From Pedobacter jejuensis (GTDB lineage Bacteria; Bacteroidota; Bacteroidia; Sphingobacteriales; Sphingobacteriaceae): a DNA stretch of 64,000 nucleotides. This document shows, piece by piece, positions 16,432 to 26,374 of the stretch (the stretch's first letter is position 1; each line of letters begins with the position of its first letter). Under the pieces are notes generated by a model. It made no database searches and had not been told where the DNA came from. It saw nothing but the letters and a program-made list of their open reading frames with translations. A program made the position numbers and the translations under genes. The stretch is taken from assembly GCF_003725795.1 (NCBI RefSeq), contig NZ_RBEE01000012.1:248001-312000 (forward strand), in the 5' to 3' direction.

Positions 16432-16764
16432 TTATTTCCCATGCTGCCAGCAATACCCACTTCCATTCCCACTCCTTTTACAACGACTACCCTTTTTAGT
16501 CAGCGCCTTACACTGCCCAACATAAGTAGAAGCTTTACTACTGCTTTTAGGGCTAGAAGTAAATGTACGGATGGCCTTCGCTGAACTGGATGAGCAAACA
16601 CCACAGCTTCCGCCAGCGCTACAATGTTTACAGGCACTACAATTGGAGCAGGCTGCACAAGGACTATAACCATAACAGGTAGAAACAGGTGGTTTGGGTT
16701 TAGACTTTTTTGGCGTGAGATTAAAAAGACTAAGACTGAGCAAGATGTAGAGGAGCGTTTTCAA
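16432..16764 (-). CDS. Small exported Cys-rich protein with C-x-x-H-type tail
   Basis: 110 residues. A short signal-like N-terminus (residues 1-17) leads into a Lys/Pro linker and then a Cys-rich stretch with repeating Cys-x-x-Cys (CAACSNCSACKHC, 36-48). The C-terminus, CKALTKKGSRCKRS..GYCWQHGK, has the Cys/Cys/Cys/His spacing of a small zinc-ribbon-like module common in Bacteroidota proteins (DUF5763-like). The eight or more Cys residues could bind metal or form disulfides. It has no operon partner; its promoter side faces an 0.8-kb gene-free stretch. The function is unknown. Confidence 0.55.
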   Translation of the reverse strand: MKTLLYILLSLSLFNLTPKKSKPKPPVSTCYGYSPCAACSNCSACKHCSAGGSCGVCSSSSAKAIRTFTSSPKSSSKASTYVGQCKALTKKGSRCKRSGNGSGYCWQHGK

Positions 16765-17600
16765 GAATAGGGTTTTTAGATTATTTATAAATCAGGCAAA
16801 TTTTTAAACGAAAAGCAATAATGTTTAAAAGTAATTTTGAATCTGTAAGGTAGTGGCTAAAAGTAATTTCGGCTAAGGTATTAAACGAGGCCTAACCAAG
16901 ATTAGGGTAATCCATAAAATTCGATGTAGGCAGTGCCTAAACTCGAAACTCATTTCTGAAATTTTCGCACCAACCTGCTTTGATAAAGCATCAAACAGCT
17001 CATCTACTGTTTGAAGCTTCCTCGTTAAATTGCGGTTTTGAGAGCGCTATCAAATGCGGGAATCATTTTTAAAACTATTCAGCTTCGTACAAATGCTATT
17101 GAAGAAATAACTTCGCAGCAGCCCAGTCTTAAGTTTTCAGCAAAACACTTCTTTTAATTTGCTATGTTATGTATTTGGTTAGTGTCGATAAATTATCATA
17201 TCAACAGTCAAATTTAGCAAGGCTTTTTTCAACCATCAGGCACTTTACACAGAACGGTCTGTTTTCGGTATAAACAGGTAAATTTTCTTTACAGCACGTT
17301 GCTGATTGCGAATGATTTCTTCGTATCAATACAGGATTTTCGTCCAATTAACCCATATCTAGACTCAAAACAAAGACAGCAATACAACAAAATATTTTAT
17401 CTTGCGTATTAGATGAATAGTTTTCACTTAAAATGTTTTGTTTCAACAATTAAAAAGAAAAAATTGTCACAGAAACAGCGACTGAGAATTTGAACAAATA
17501 AAATTTCACGGCTTTATAAAGCAGATTCGGTACAAAAGCTTCGGTTTTCGTTACGAAAAGGCGTAATTTCGTGATAAATAAATTACCCTCTTTTAAATAC
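16765..17600. other. Gene-poor stretch of 0.8 kb
   Basis: I see no intact gene. A minus-strand frame without a start codon runs from 17046 to a stop at 16875-16873. It contains LTRKLQTVDELFDALSKQVG and reads like protein, so it may be a small remnant. The rest is AT-rich with no clear repeat, terminator or RNA gene. This is the right-hand edge of the accessory island. Confidence 0.4.
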
Positions 17601-18338
17601 ATGATAAGATGCATTGCCATAGATGATCAGCTAAGCTCGCTTCAGGGTTTGGAAAAGTACATCTTAGATACACCAAATATGCGTCTGGTTAATTCTTATA
17701 CCGATCCGGTATTGGCTTTGAAAGAGCTTTCAAGGGCAGAGCCTGTCGATCTGATTTTTATGGACATCAACATGCCGCAGATTTCCGGTCTAGAGCTTGC
17801 TCACGCGATAAGAGGGAAATCCAGGAAATTAATATTTACCACATCCCATAAAGAATATGCTTTCGAAGCTTATGAGGCTGAAGGTGATGCATACCTGCCC
17901 AAACCATACAGCTATGCAAAGTTTCTGGTAACCATTACCCGGCTTTTCGGCAACGACTACGAAGCTTCCGAAAACAATCTGGCAAACAGCGAAAGCTTTT
18001 TAGTTAAAAACAAAGAGGAAGACCATCGTGCAATTATGGTAAAATATGCCGATATCATTGCCTTCGAAAGTTTTCACAACTACGTTAAAATTCATACCGA
18101 TAAAAAAATAATCATAGCATACCTGAGTTTAAAAGATGTGAGAGAACAGTTAAACATTAGTAAACAATTTATACAATTACATAGAGCTTATATCATTTCT
18201 ATACCACACATACAGCATATCGAGGGGCAAAGAATTACACTTACCAATCAGTTAAGTTTTAACGTGGGCGATATCTACATAAATGAGTTTAAAGAATTTT
18301 ACAACGAGCGGGTAATTATAAGCAGCCGCAAAAAATAG
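17601..18338 (+). CDS. LytTR-family response regulator
   Basis: 245 residues from ATG 17601; a GTG 30 bases upstream is in frame, but MIRCIAIDDQ is the standard opening of these proteins. The receiver domain has the acidic pair D8-D9, phospho-acceptor D55 in FMDINMPQ, and the Lys of LPKPYS. The LytTR DNA-binding domain covers about 140-240 (IIAFESFHNYVKIHT, then QLHRAYIIS). Such regulators switch genes in response to a cognate His_kinase-type sensor. The partner sensor lies downstream (18570-19708) but is frameshifted. The 45-residue peptide gene between them runs on the opposite strand. Confidence 0.92.
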   Translation: MIRCIAIDDQLSSLQGLEKYILDTPNMRLVNSYTDPVLALKELSRAEPVDLIFMDINMPQISGLELAHAIRGKSRKLIFTTSHKEYAFEAYEAEGDAYLPKPYSYAKFLVTITRLFGNDYEASENNLANSESFLVKNKEEDHRAIMVKYADIIAFESFHNYVKIHTDKKIIIAYLSLKDVREQLNISKQFIQLHRAYIISIPHIQHIEGQRITLTNQLSFNVGDIYINEFKEFYNERVIISSRKK

Positions 18339-18354
18339 CGGCTGCTTATTTTGG

Positions 18355-18492
18355 CTATTGCCCTAAACCAGGAACGGTAGATGTTGCAGTTAAAGTGGCG
18401 CTGGTTCCGGTAGGATCAGTTTCAAATGAATTGAACAATGATTTTTTTTTGAATACAAAAATGGTCCTTTTGATTAGCTTTTGAGTCTTCAT
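18355..18492 (-). CDS. 45-residue lanthipeptide-like precursor peptide
   Basis: A 45-codon gene on the minus strand, from ATG at 18492 to TAG at 18355. It has a basic leader (MKTQKLIKRTIFVFKKKSL) and a core with nine Ser/Thr in about 20 residues (TDPTGTSATLTATSTV). The leader pattern K-x-x-K-L-x-x-x-R-T-I, followed by a Ser/Thr-rich tail, is what small class I lanthipeptide-type precursors of Bacteroidota look like. There is no Cys, so classical lanthionine rings could not form; dehydration or another modification is possible. An AAAGAAAA stretch before the ATG could aid initiation. It lies between a LytTR regulator and its kinase, a frequent neighbourhood for such peptides. No modifying enzyme is visible in the window. 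It could also be a chance frame. Confidence 0.45.
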   Translation of the reverse strand: MKTQKLIKRTIFVFKKKSLFNSFETDPTGTSATLTATSTVPGLGQ

Positions 18493-18569
18493 AATTTTCT
18501 TTTTTTCGAAAACTAGAAGCCACTGGCAGCTGAAGAATCAAGGTTTACATAGATGGTGTAATTTTCTTT

Positions 18570-19708
18570 ATGAATAGCTTAACAGGTCCATTTCAGATTT
18601 TTAGTAGCATGCTTAAAAAGTACCAGATACATTTAATTGCCTGGGCGGTATTTATATTTTGGGAGTCAGTTATCATCGGTTTAATCTATGGTCAGTTCGG
18701 CAATTTCAGTAACTATGCCATCCACTATACCCTCAATATTTCCATCTTCTATGTACATGCGCATGTGCTGATGTTGAGCCTGAAAAATCCGAAACAGGCT
18801 TTTTGGAAACTACCGGTTTTTATGTTTTTAGAAACAATATTTTTTGTCGGATTGATTTATGGTGTGGATACCCTTTTGTTTAAATACACACATGTATTCA
18901 GTAAAGAAATGGGTGAACCCCTAACCAGAGCATTGACCGTACTTTGGAGATGCTTATTTTTTATGTTCTTCGGAACCGGTTACTATTTTTTAATCAGCTT
19001 TATCAATACGAAAGCCGAAAAAGAGCGCATTGAAAGGCAGCGTTTCAGGATTCTTTTAGAAAAGGAAAAAACCGAAAAAGAGCTCGTACAATCAAGAAAT
19101 GCATTCTTAAAAGCACAGATTAACCCACATCTATTGTTTAATACGCTTGAATTTGTGTACCAGAAATTCAAACACCACTCGCAGAAAGATGCAGAAGCAA
19201 TGCTTTACCTTGCTGATATCATGCGTATGCTGCCTCCTCCAATGATACGGGCGAATACATCAATCTGGGCGAGGAGATTACGCAATGCGCAAATTTAATT
19301 CACTTGCACGAGTTAACTAATCCCTGCATGAATCTTGAATTAGCTTACGCACCGGATACGACAGAACTTAGCTTTATTCCCCTTGTACTAATTACCGTAT
19401 TGGAAAACATGATTAAGCACGGCGACTTGTCTGGTTCTGCCGGTCATTCAAGTTTAGATATCTTCATCGATGATAATAACTTAATAATAGCAAGCAGAAA
19501 TAAAATACTATCCACGCCACCAAGCTATGGCTTAAGTTCAGGCTTAGATAACATCAAAAACCGTCTTGCATTTGCTTATGGTAACGATTATAGTTTAGAA
19601 CATTTTATAGATGAGGATAATTATTTCGAATTAACAATTAAGGTAAGGATAACAGCTATCAAGCAGAATCAAATCTCGTCAGAAATTTCTTCGATGGTTA
19701 GCAATTAA
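18570..19708 (+). pseudogene. LytS-type sensor histidine kinase, frameshifted
   Basis: Two frames make up one kinase. The first (18570-19298; ATG 18609, MLKKYQIHLIAWAVF, is a likely true start) encodes four membrane segments, a coiled coil and the His_kinase domain with phospho-acceptor His in LKAQINPHLLFNTLEF. After CGT at 19224-19226 the frame slips: one missing T after 19226 would give R-Y-A-A-S and join the second frame, which continues EYINLGEEITQCANLIHL and then the ATPase part (VLITVLENMIKHG, SGLDNIKNRLAFAYG) to 19708. As read, the first frame ends in about 24 unrelated residues. It would pair with the regulator upstream. A sequencing error would restore it to a normal kinase of about 380 residues. 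Confidence 0.85.
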
Positions 19709-20307
19709 TCTATGGTGCTTCCTTGCACCTTTTATATTTTTAGCAATATATCTTTTTATTGAATTCAGAATTGACTGTTTAAAAAATCTCACGTTATACT
19801 GCAATACAGATGAAAATTCCAAATCATTACAACATTGATAATAAATTATTCTTAAAACCTCGTTACTGGCATCTCTTGGGATTGAAGGCGTTCTTCGGTA
19901 AGACCTGATTTTAATGAAGGGAACTCAAGCAAATCGTTCAAAAACTCCCAACAAAGTTATTTGAACTTTGGATTTCTCTCACAGGTCATTGAATCCCTCT
20001 CTTCAAGGAGAGGGACAGCACAACACTAGCCAAAACAGAAACTTTAATAGGGTGAGGTAAAGGTCAATTGCAAAATTTAATTTATTAAAGTCACCCTGAA
20101 TTTATTTCAGGGACTTTATTTCCAGGAAAGATGCTGAAATAAATTCAGCAGATCGTTCAAAAACTCCCAACAAAGTTATTTGAACTTTGGATTTCTCTCA
20201 CAGGTCATTAAATCCCTCTCTTCAAGGAGAGGGACAGCACAACACTAGCCAAAACAGAAACTTTAATAGGGTGAGGTAAAATCAATTGCAAAATTTAATT
20301 TATTAAC
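19709..20307. repeat. Two direct repeats of about 220 bp
   Basis: Two near-identical units, beginning at about 19929 and 20149 with CGTTCAAAAACTCCCAACAA, run through a GAGAGGGACAGCACAACACT segment and end in the CCCTGAATTTATTTCAGGG hairpin plus TGCTGAAATAAATTCAGCA. The second unit continues into the 490-bp array. There is no coding content. Confidence 0.75.
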
Positions 20308-21425
20308 GTCACCCTGAATTTATTTCAGGGTCTTATTTGCCAGGAAAGATGCTGAAATAAATTCAGCAAGAAATATCGTATAAACAATACGGCAATAAAA
20401 GAAAACGTATTAAGTATAAGAATCCAATTCAGGTTACAAAGATTTCTCGGCTACGCTCGAAATGACGTCGTATATTCCCGTCATCTCGATTGGAGCGCAG
20501 CGGAATAGAGAGATCTGTGACCAATAGTTTTGCTAATTGTAAATCTGAATTCGTTTATTATTTTTCCTTCACAGAATTAATAAGCTGCTTTTTTTAGTTA
20601 ACGTCAAGTCGGTCTCATAAATACAAAATGTCATTCTGAGCCTGTCGAAGAACTTTCGAAAACTGCCTTTTAGGGGCGTTTCGACAAGCTCAACGTGACA
20701 AAATTCAAGATAGCCACTCCATGGTCGGCGTCCTTACAGATCACGATAAGTTATATTATTTATCCTTCACATTATTAATAAGCTGCTTTCTTTAGTTAAC
20801 GTCACCCTGAATTTATTTCAGGGTCTTATTTGCAGGAAAGATGCCGCAATCCATTCAGCAAGACGTATCGTATAAACAATACGGCAATAAAAGAAAACGT
20901 ATTAAGTATAAGAATCGAATTCAGGTTACAAAGATTTCTCGGCTACGCTCGAAATGACGTCGTATATTCCCGTCATCTCAATTGGAGCGCAGCAGAATAG
21001 AGAGATCTGTGACCAATAGTTTTGCTAATTGTAAATCTGAATTCGTTCATTAATTTTCCTTTACATTATTAATAAGCTGCTTTTTTTTTAGTTAACGTCA
21101 AGTCGGTTTCATAAATACAAAATGTCATTTTGAGCCTGTCGAAGAAATTTCGAAAACTGCCTTTTTGGGGGCGTTTCGACAAACTCAACGTGACAAAATT
21201 CAAGATAGCCACTCCATGGTCGGTGTCCTTACAGACCACAATAAGTTATATTATTTTTCCTTCACAGTATTAATAAGCTGCTTTTTTTAGTTAACGTCAC
21301 CCTGAATTTATTTCAGGGTCTTATCTGCCAGGAAAGATGCTGAAATCAATACAGCAAGACGTGTCGTATAAACAATATGGTGATAAAAGAAAACGTATTA
21401 AGTATAAGAATCGAATTCAGGTTAT
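20308..21425. repeat. Tandem array of about 490-bp intergenic units
   Basis: The string GTCACCCTGAATTTATTTCA recurs at 20308, 20801 and 21296 (period 493-495), giving two full units and one partial. Each unit has two small palindromes built on the shared core TGAAATAAATTCA. A CGAAATGACG/GATTGGAGCGCAGC segment, a TTCTGAGCCTGTCGAAG segment and a 'GGTCGGCGTCCTTACAGA' segment follow. Related units occur inverted at 35890-36760 and once, worn, at 45785-45945. No gene is visible. Confidence 0.8.
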
Positions 21426-21601
21426 AAGGGTATTCTGGCTTTGCCAAATAATTCTGCTATTTACGTATTTTTCAACCACAAATAAAAAACCTTTATGAGA
21501 AGGAAGAATTTCATCTATCAAAATCCATTTTTCAGCAGTAATTCGGAAATCCCGAACTACTGTTTCTTCCATACAATAGTAAAATGCAATTACGCCAAAA
21601 T

Positions 21602-22420
21602 TTATCCCTCCCCCAATTCCCAGCTCAAACCAGATTGCGCTTCTTCTAATGGCACTGCCTCTTCCTTAATCGGCTCAGTAAATACAACTTCCACACCATC
21701 TTTGATATGATAACAATGGCTAATTTGGCAGGCAAAATAACGGCGATCTTCTTTCCTAAACTGTTCCTGTAAATAACAGATGCCAATGGCTACCAGTAAA
21801 ATCCGCTCGCCTTGTTGCGCTACGGGTACATGGAGTTTAGCACCAGGGAAATGAACTTGACTAAAGGCAACTTTCAAGTCATTTACTTTCAGAATTTCGT
21901 AAGCGCCGTCGTGTACATTCCAATCGAATACCATTACCTGCATAACGAAGGCATCAGATTGCGGTGCGGTTTTTACCAAATGTTTCAATTCAATTTTAGG
22001 GAATACGAGTTCAATCAAACCATCTGGTGCCCATGAAACCTTTGGCTGATGAAGCAAGAGCCGGTCTAATCGGGTATCAGCATTAAACTCAAATCCCTCA
22101 ATTAATTTTAGATTTCCGTCAAACAGTTTTTTATTTCCCGCAGCTGAATTTGGAATCGTGTTAAAAACCGAAGTGATCCTTTTAGTTAGTCTGCTAGCGA
22201 GATCACCATAGCCATAAGCCTTTACCATTGGCGCAAAAGCTTTGCGGATATAGGCTGCATTTCTGCTGGCTTCGCCAAAATCTTTAGCGCTTTTTTTACT
22301 GTTTTCAGAAAGTTGATGCGTGCCAGATTTACGCCTTACAACGTCTTTCTTGCCTCTCCGATAAAAAATAAGATCTCCCACCTGGCCGGAAAATCTAACA
22401 ATCCCATTTAATGTAGCCAT
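21602..22420 (-). CDS. Bacteroidota-specific protein of unknown function
   Basis: 272 residues, no signal peptide or membrane segment. It starts MATLNGIVRFSGQVGDLIFY, followed by a basic stretch (RRGKKDVVRRKSG) and a helical part up to about 75. The rest is mostly beta with a well-conserved look (VMVFDWNVHDGAYEIL, ERILLVAIGICYLQEQF). I recognise the general style of Bacteroidota-only families with a 'GxxGxxxFY..G' start but cannot name one. It lies alone between two repeat blocks, with no operon partner, which is typical of lineage-specific genes. Confidence 0.6.
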   Translation of the reverse strand: MATLNGIVRFSGQVGDLIFYRRGKKDVVRRKSGTHQLSENSKKSAKDFGEASRNAAYIRKAFAPMVKAYGYGDLASRLTKRITSVFNTIPNSAAGNKKLFDGNLKLIEGFEFNADTRLDRLLLHQPKVSWAPDGLIELVFPKIELKHLVKTAPQSDAFVMQVMVFDWNVHDGAYEILKVNDLKVAFSQVHFPGAKLHVPVAQQGERILLVAIGICYLQEQFRKEDRRYFACQISHCYHIKDGVEVVFTEPIKEEAVPLEEAQSGLSWELGEG

Positions 22421-24355
22421 AATTGATTATATTTGATTTAACCAAGGGATTGATCAATCCAATATACCAAATTTTTCCATTTATTTTCAGCCGTCTAATC
22501 CGTAACAGGTCCGACTCAAGTCCATGTGCAGTCCGTGTTTCCGCTATGTTCGCTTGTACCCTACTTCCAGAATGCTTCCGAAATGCTTCGGCACTACTTC
22601 ACCCAAGGCAATGCAATACCTAAGCTGGTATGATGCGCTCATCCTGGTATAGTTTAGCTCGCAAACTGGTCTGAAACAAACATGTGCTAAGAATTTACAG
22701 AAGATGAGCCGAACGAAACCAGAGCGAAGGACTGTGACTAAATAGATTGCCACGGCTGGTGAAGAACCAACCTCGCAATGACGACTTTGGGATGGGAAGG
22801 TTTCCAACGGGCAGATGGGGTCTGCACCCTGCTCTACGGAACAGGAAATGACGGAAAGAGAAAACATTATAGCCTTTGCATTAAGATTCCCGCATACGCG
22901 AGAATGACGACTTCGGAATTATACAAGTTTCTGCACCCTGCTACCCGGCATAGGAGCTGATGGAAGGGTAAAACGTTAAAGCCTACGCACAAACTTTCAT
23001 AAACCACAGCACAAGGCATCGCGTTCTTCCCGACCTTTCGTCGGGACTTGTGATGCCGCAATAAAAGCTTTGACGATTTTATCCGACATCAGTTCCAAAC
23101 CTTGATTTTTGTTTCTTTTTATCAAGAAAAAGAAAAAAGCCTTTCGGTGGCTAACCGAACACAGCCAGAGCGGAGGACTGTAACTAAACAGATTGCCACG
23201 GTTGGTGAAGAACCAACCTCGCAATGACGACTTAGGGATGGGAAGGTGCTTCGACAGGCTCAGCATGACAAATCTGAGCGACTGGTCCTGCACCCTGCTA
23301 TCCGGCATAGGAACTGATGGAAGGGTAAAACGTTAAAGCTTATGCAAAAACTTTCATAAACCACAGCACAAGGCAGCGCGTCCTGCCCGATTTTTCACCG
23401 GGCGCTTGCGCTGCCGCAATGAAAGTTTCGACGAGGATAGCCGACATCAGATCCAAGCCTTGATTATTCATTAGTCACTGCTGTTTTTAATTGCATTCAT
23501 GAGCTCGCAGAAATGCTCGGTTTTTGGTTACCTTTTTATCAAGAAAAAGGTAAGAGCCCCTCGGCGGCGGTTAGCCGATGCAAGCCAGAGCGAAGGACCG
23601 TAACTAAACAGATTGCCACGGTTGGTGAAGAACAGGCTTCGCAATGACGACTTAGGGATTAGACAAGTTTCTGCACCTTGCTACCCTTCCCATTTAAGGG
23701 GAAGATAAAACGTTATAGCCTTTGAATTAAGATTCCCGCATACGCGAGAATGACGACTTTTGGATTAGACAAGTTTCTGCACCCTGCTATCCGGCATAGC
23801 AGATTTTGGTAGCGGAAAGCGGTGAAATCTTTGTAGAACCTTTCAACCTGCACAAACAAGGAAATTTGCAGCTGATTGGGTTTGTGTGAAGGACAAGCCT
23901 AAAATTACCGCTAATAAGATTGAGCCTGCTTTACGCAACAAAAGATGCAGGCCTTGATTTTTTGCTTCTTTTTTATCAAGAAAAAAGAAGGAGCCCCCTC
24001 GGCGGCGGTGAGCCGAAAAAAGCCAGAGCGAAGGAATTAATATAAACAGATTGCCACAGCCTGTGAAAAACAGGCTTCGCAATGACGACTTTGGGATAGG
24101 AATTTATCAAGAAAAAGGTAAGAGACCCTCGGCGGCGGCGAGCCGAAGCAATCCAGAGCGAAAAACTTAATATAAACAGATTGCCACAGCCTGTGAAAAA
24201 CAGGCTTCGCAATGACGACTTTGGGATAGGAAGTTATCAAGAAAAAAGAAGGAGCCCCTCGGCGGCGATGAGCCGAACAAATGCCTGCAATGACAACCAT
24301 CTCATACAATCGTTTTTTTCCCTGTTAACATAACAAAAAAACCACCCTATTTTAC
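22421..24355. repeat. 1.9-kb block of interspersed repeats without real genes
   Basis: The block is built from diverged copies of one composite unit. It contains GATTGCCACGGYTGGTGAAGAA with CGCAATGACGAC (near 22748, 23190, 23610, 24049, 24179), GATTCCCGCATACGCGAGAA, GGCATAGGARCTGATGGAAG (22948 and 23304, 356 bp apart), and TTATCAAGAAAAA-CTCGGCGGCG. The last part (about 23965-24290) is a tandem array with a 130-bp period. Short open frames here are by-products of the GC-richer repeats. Confidence 0.7.
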
Positions 24356-24363
24356 TACCTTTG
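24356..24363 (+). promoter_or_regulatory. purH: Probable purH promoter element TAnnTTTG
   Basis: TACCTTTG matches the Bacteroidota -7 box and lies 22 bases before the purH ATG. The region 19-21 bases further upstream does not hold a clear TTTG, so the promoter would be half-consensus. No PurR-like operator or riboswitch is visible. Confidence 0.45.
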
Positions 24364-24384
24364 CGGCTCAAAATTTACAGTAGA

Positions 24385-25911
24385 ATGAGTGACTCGATTA
24401 AGATTAAAAATGCTTTAATTTCAGTATATTATAAAGATGGTTTAGCGCCATTGGTAAAATTATTAGCCGCTCAGGGCGTACAGCTGTTTTCTACAGGTGG
24501 AACCGAGCAATTTATTAAAGATTTAGATCTGCCTGTTACTGCCGTTGAAGATTTAACAGGCTACCCATCTATATTAGGCGGACGAGTAAAAACCTTACAC
24601 CCAAAAGTATTTGGAGGCATTTTAAACCGCCGTGGTTTAGATGGAGATAAACAACAAATTGCAGAATACGAAATTCCTGAAATTGACCTGGTAATTGTTG
24701 ATTTATATCCTTTTGAAGAAACCATAAAAGCTGGCGGAACTGCTGATGAAATCATCGAGAAAATAGATATTGGTGGCATTTCTTTAATCCGTGCTGCCGC
24801 TAAAAACTTCAACGATGTAGTTATCATTGCTTCAAAAAATGATTACCCTACTTTGCAGGCGCAGTTGGAAGCTCAAAATGGCGAAACAACTTTAGCACAA
24901 CGTAAAAGCTTTGCCAAAACTGCTTTCCACACATCATCTCACTACGATACTGCGATATTTAACTATTTCAATGCTGAAGAACCTCTTGATGTTTTCAAGC
25001 AAAGTGTAAATACATCTAAAACCTTGCGCTATGGTGAAAACCCACACCAAGGTGGTAAATTTTATGGCGATTTAGATGCCATGTTTACCAAATTGAATGG
25101 AAAAGAACTTTCTTACAACAATCTGGTAGATGTTGATGCTGCTGTTGCTTTAATTGATGAATTCGAAGACCCAACTTTTGCCATTTTAAAACATACAAAC
25201 GCTTGCGGAATTGCATCTCGCCCAACGGTTAAACAAGCCTGGTTAGATGCATTGGCTTGCGACCCGGTATCTGCCTTTGGTGGCGTTTTAATTACTAATG
25301 TTGAAGTGGATTTAGCAACCGCAGAAGAGATTAACAATTTATTTTTTGAGGTGCTGATTGCGCCTTCATACCAACCTGAGGCTGTTGAGTTATTCAGCAA
25401 AAAGAAAAACCGTGTGATTTTGCAACGTAATGATGTTGAATTAAGCAAAAAACAATTCAAAACATTATTGAACGGGGTGATTGAGCAGGATAAAGATTTG
25501 ATTATCGAAGGTCCGGAGCAAATGGTTACCGTAACCGAAAAAACACCAACAGCGCAGGAATTAAAAGACTTATATTTTGCAAATAAAATTGTAAAACATA
25601 CAAAATCGAACACCATTGTTTTGGTAAAAGATGATGTTTTAATTGCAAGTGGCGTAGGACAAACATCGCGTGTTGATGCATTAAAACAAGCGATTGAAAA
25701 AGCTGCAGCATTTGGCTTTAGCGTTAAAGGAAGCTCGATGGCATCTGATGCATTTTTCCCTTTTCCTGATTGTGTTGAGATTGCTGCCGAAGCAGGAATT
25801 ACTGCAGTTTTACAACCTGGTGGATCGATTAAAGATGCTGATTCTGTTGCAAAAGCGAATGAAAAAGGCATTGCAATGGTAACAACTGGCATTAGACATT
25901 TTAAACACTAG
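24385..25911 (+). CDS. purH: Bifunctional AICAR transformylase / IMP cyclohydrolase
   Basis: 508 residues from ATG 24385; an earlier in-frame start would add eight unlikely residues (MRLKIYSR). The N-terminal MGS-like cyclohydrolase domain (about 1-150) shows ALISVYYKDGL, STGGTEQFI and GGRVKTLHPKVFGGIL. The AICAR transformylase part follows, with LRYGENPHQ, KHTNACGIA (the catalytic Lys-His pair) and the closing SDAFFPFPDCVE and GGSIKDAD segments. Together they carry out the last two steps of IMP synthesis. The gene precedes the rod-shape cluster, as is common in Bacteroidota, but a 460-base gap separates them. Confidence 0.97.
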   Translation: MSDSIKIKNALISVYYKDGLAPLVKLLAAQGVQLFSTGGTEQFIKDLDLPVTAVEDLTGYPSILGGRVKTLHPKVFGGILNRRGLDGDKQQIAEYEIPEIDLVIVDLYPFEETIKAGGTADEIIEKIDIGGISLIRAAAKNFNDVVIIASKNDYPTLQAQLEAQNGETTLAQRKSFAKTAFHTSSHYDTAIFNYFNAEEPLDVFKQSVNTSKTLRYGENPHQGGKFYGDLDAMFTKLNGKELSYNNLVDVDAAVALIDEFEDPTFAILKHTNACGIASRPTVKQAWLDALACDPVSAFGGVLITNVEVDLATAEEINNLFFEVLIAPSYQPEAVELFSKKKNRVILQRNDVELSKKQFKTLLNGVIEQDKDLIIEGPEQMVTVTEKTPTAQELKDLYFANKIVKHTKSNTIVLVKDDVLIASGVGQTSRVDALKQAIEKAAAFGFSVKGSSMASDAFFPFPDCVEIAAEAGITAVLQPGGSIKDADSVAKANEKGIAMVTTGIRHFKH

Positions 25912-26374
25912 TTGTTTGGGTGATTAGGTGTTTGGTTGGTTGGGTGTTTGGCTGAAGGCTTTCGAGGTTGAAGGTGAAAGGTAGAAGGTTTAAGGTAGAG
26001 CGTTTCCCCCTCGTCGTCATTGCGAGGAACGAAGCAATCTCCATTCATTTCCAATACAAAGATTAAATATTTAAAACGTTGCTTTAGGCAATTTGCTACG
26101 TAAATAGTAGCAGTAACCGAAGTAAAATAAACCCGATAGTAGAGAAATATTTTTGTTGCAACAACTAAGTTCAACTACAAACTTTAACAAAAATATGAAA
26201 CGGATAGCGGGACTGTTTAAACCGAAGAATTACTGGTTTTGATTTTCTTATCATTTTAATTACAACTAATTCGATTAAAATGAACAATGAAAATAAAACT
26301 TAAAACAATAAAAAAGCTATTTTTACATTAGGAATAGTATAGATTTAACAAAATTAAAATAACGAACCTTATAC
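25912..26374. repeat. Low-complexity and REP-like intergenic stretch before mreB
   Basis: Just after purH comes a G/T-rich run of GGTGTTTGG-type repeats (25915-25955), then AAGGT-type repeats (25960-26000), then a TCATTGCGAGGAACGAAGCA element (about 26018-26040), of the kind spread through Bacteroidota intergenic DNA. From about 26050 to 26374 it is plain AT-rich leader of mreB with no clear promoter. Confidence 0.5.

Noticed and set aside
18504..18564. A short minus-strand frame reading HKENYTIYVNLDSSAASGF
   Set aside because: No start codon and it overlaps the kinase start; too short to call a gene remnant.
19974..20250. Possible small gene inside the 220-bp direct repeats
   Set aside because: No frame longer than about 30 codons is kept in both copies.
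20308..21425. Regular repeats that might be a CRISPR array
   Set aside because: Units are about 490 bp and of near-identical content throughout, with no short repeat/unique spacer pattern and no cas genes.
22544..24309. Several open frames of 60-107 residues on both strands
   Set aside because: They coincide with the intergenic repeat units and share repeated, frame-independent sequence such as FFTGCGNLFI.
25113..25892. A 259-residue open frame on the minus strand
   Set aside because: It lies wholly antisense to purH and has no protein-like pattern; a codon-bias shadow.
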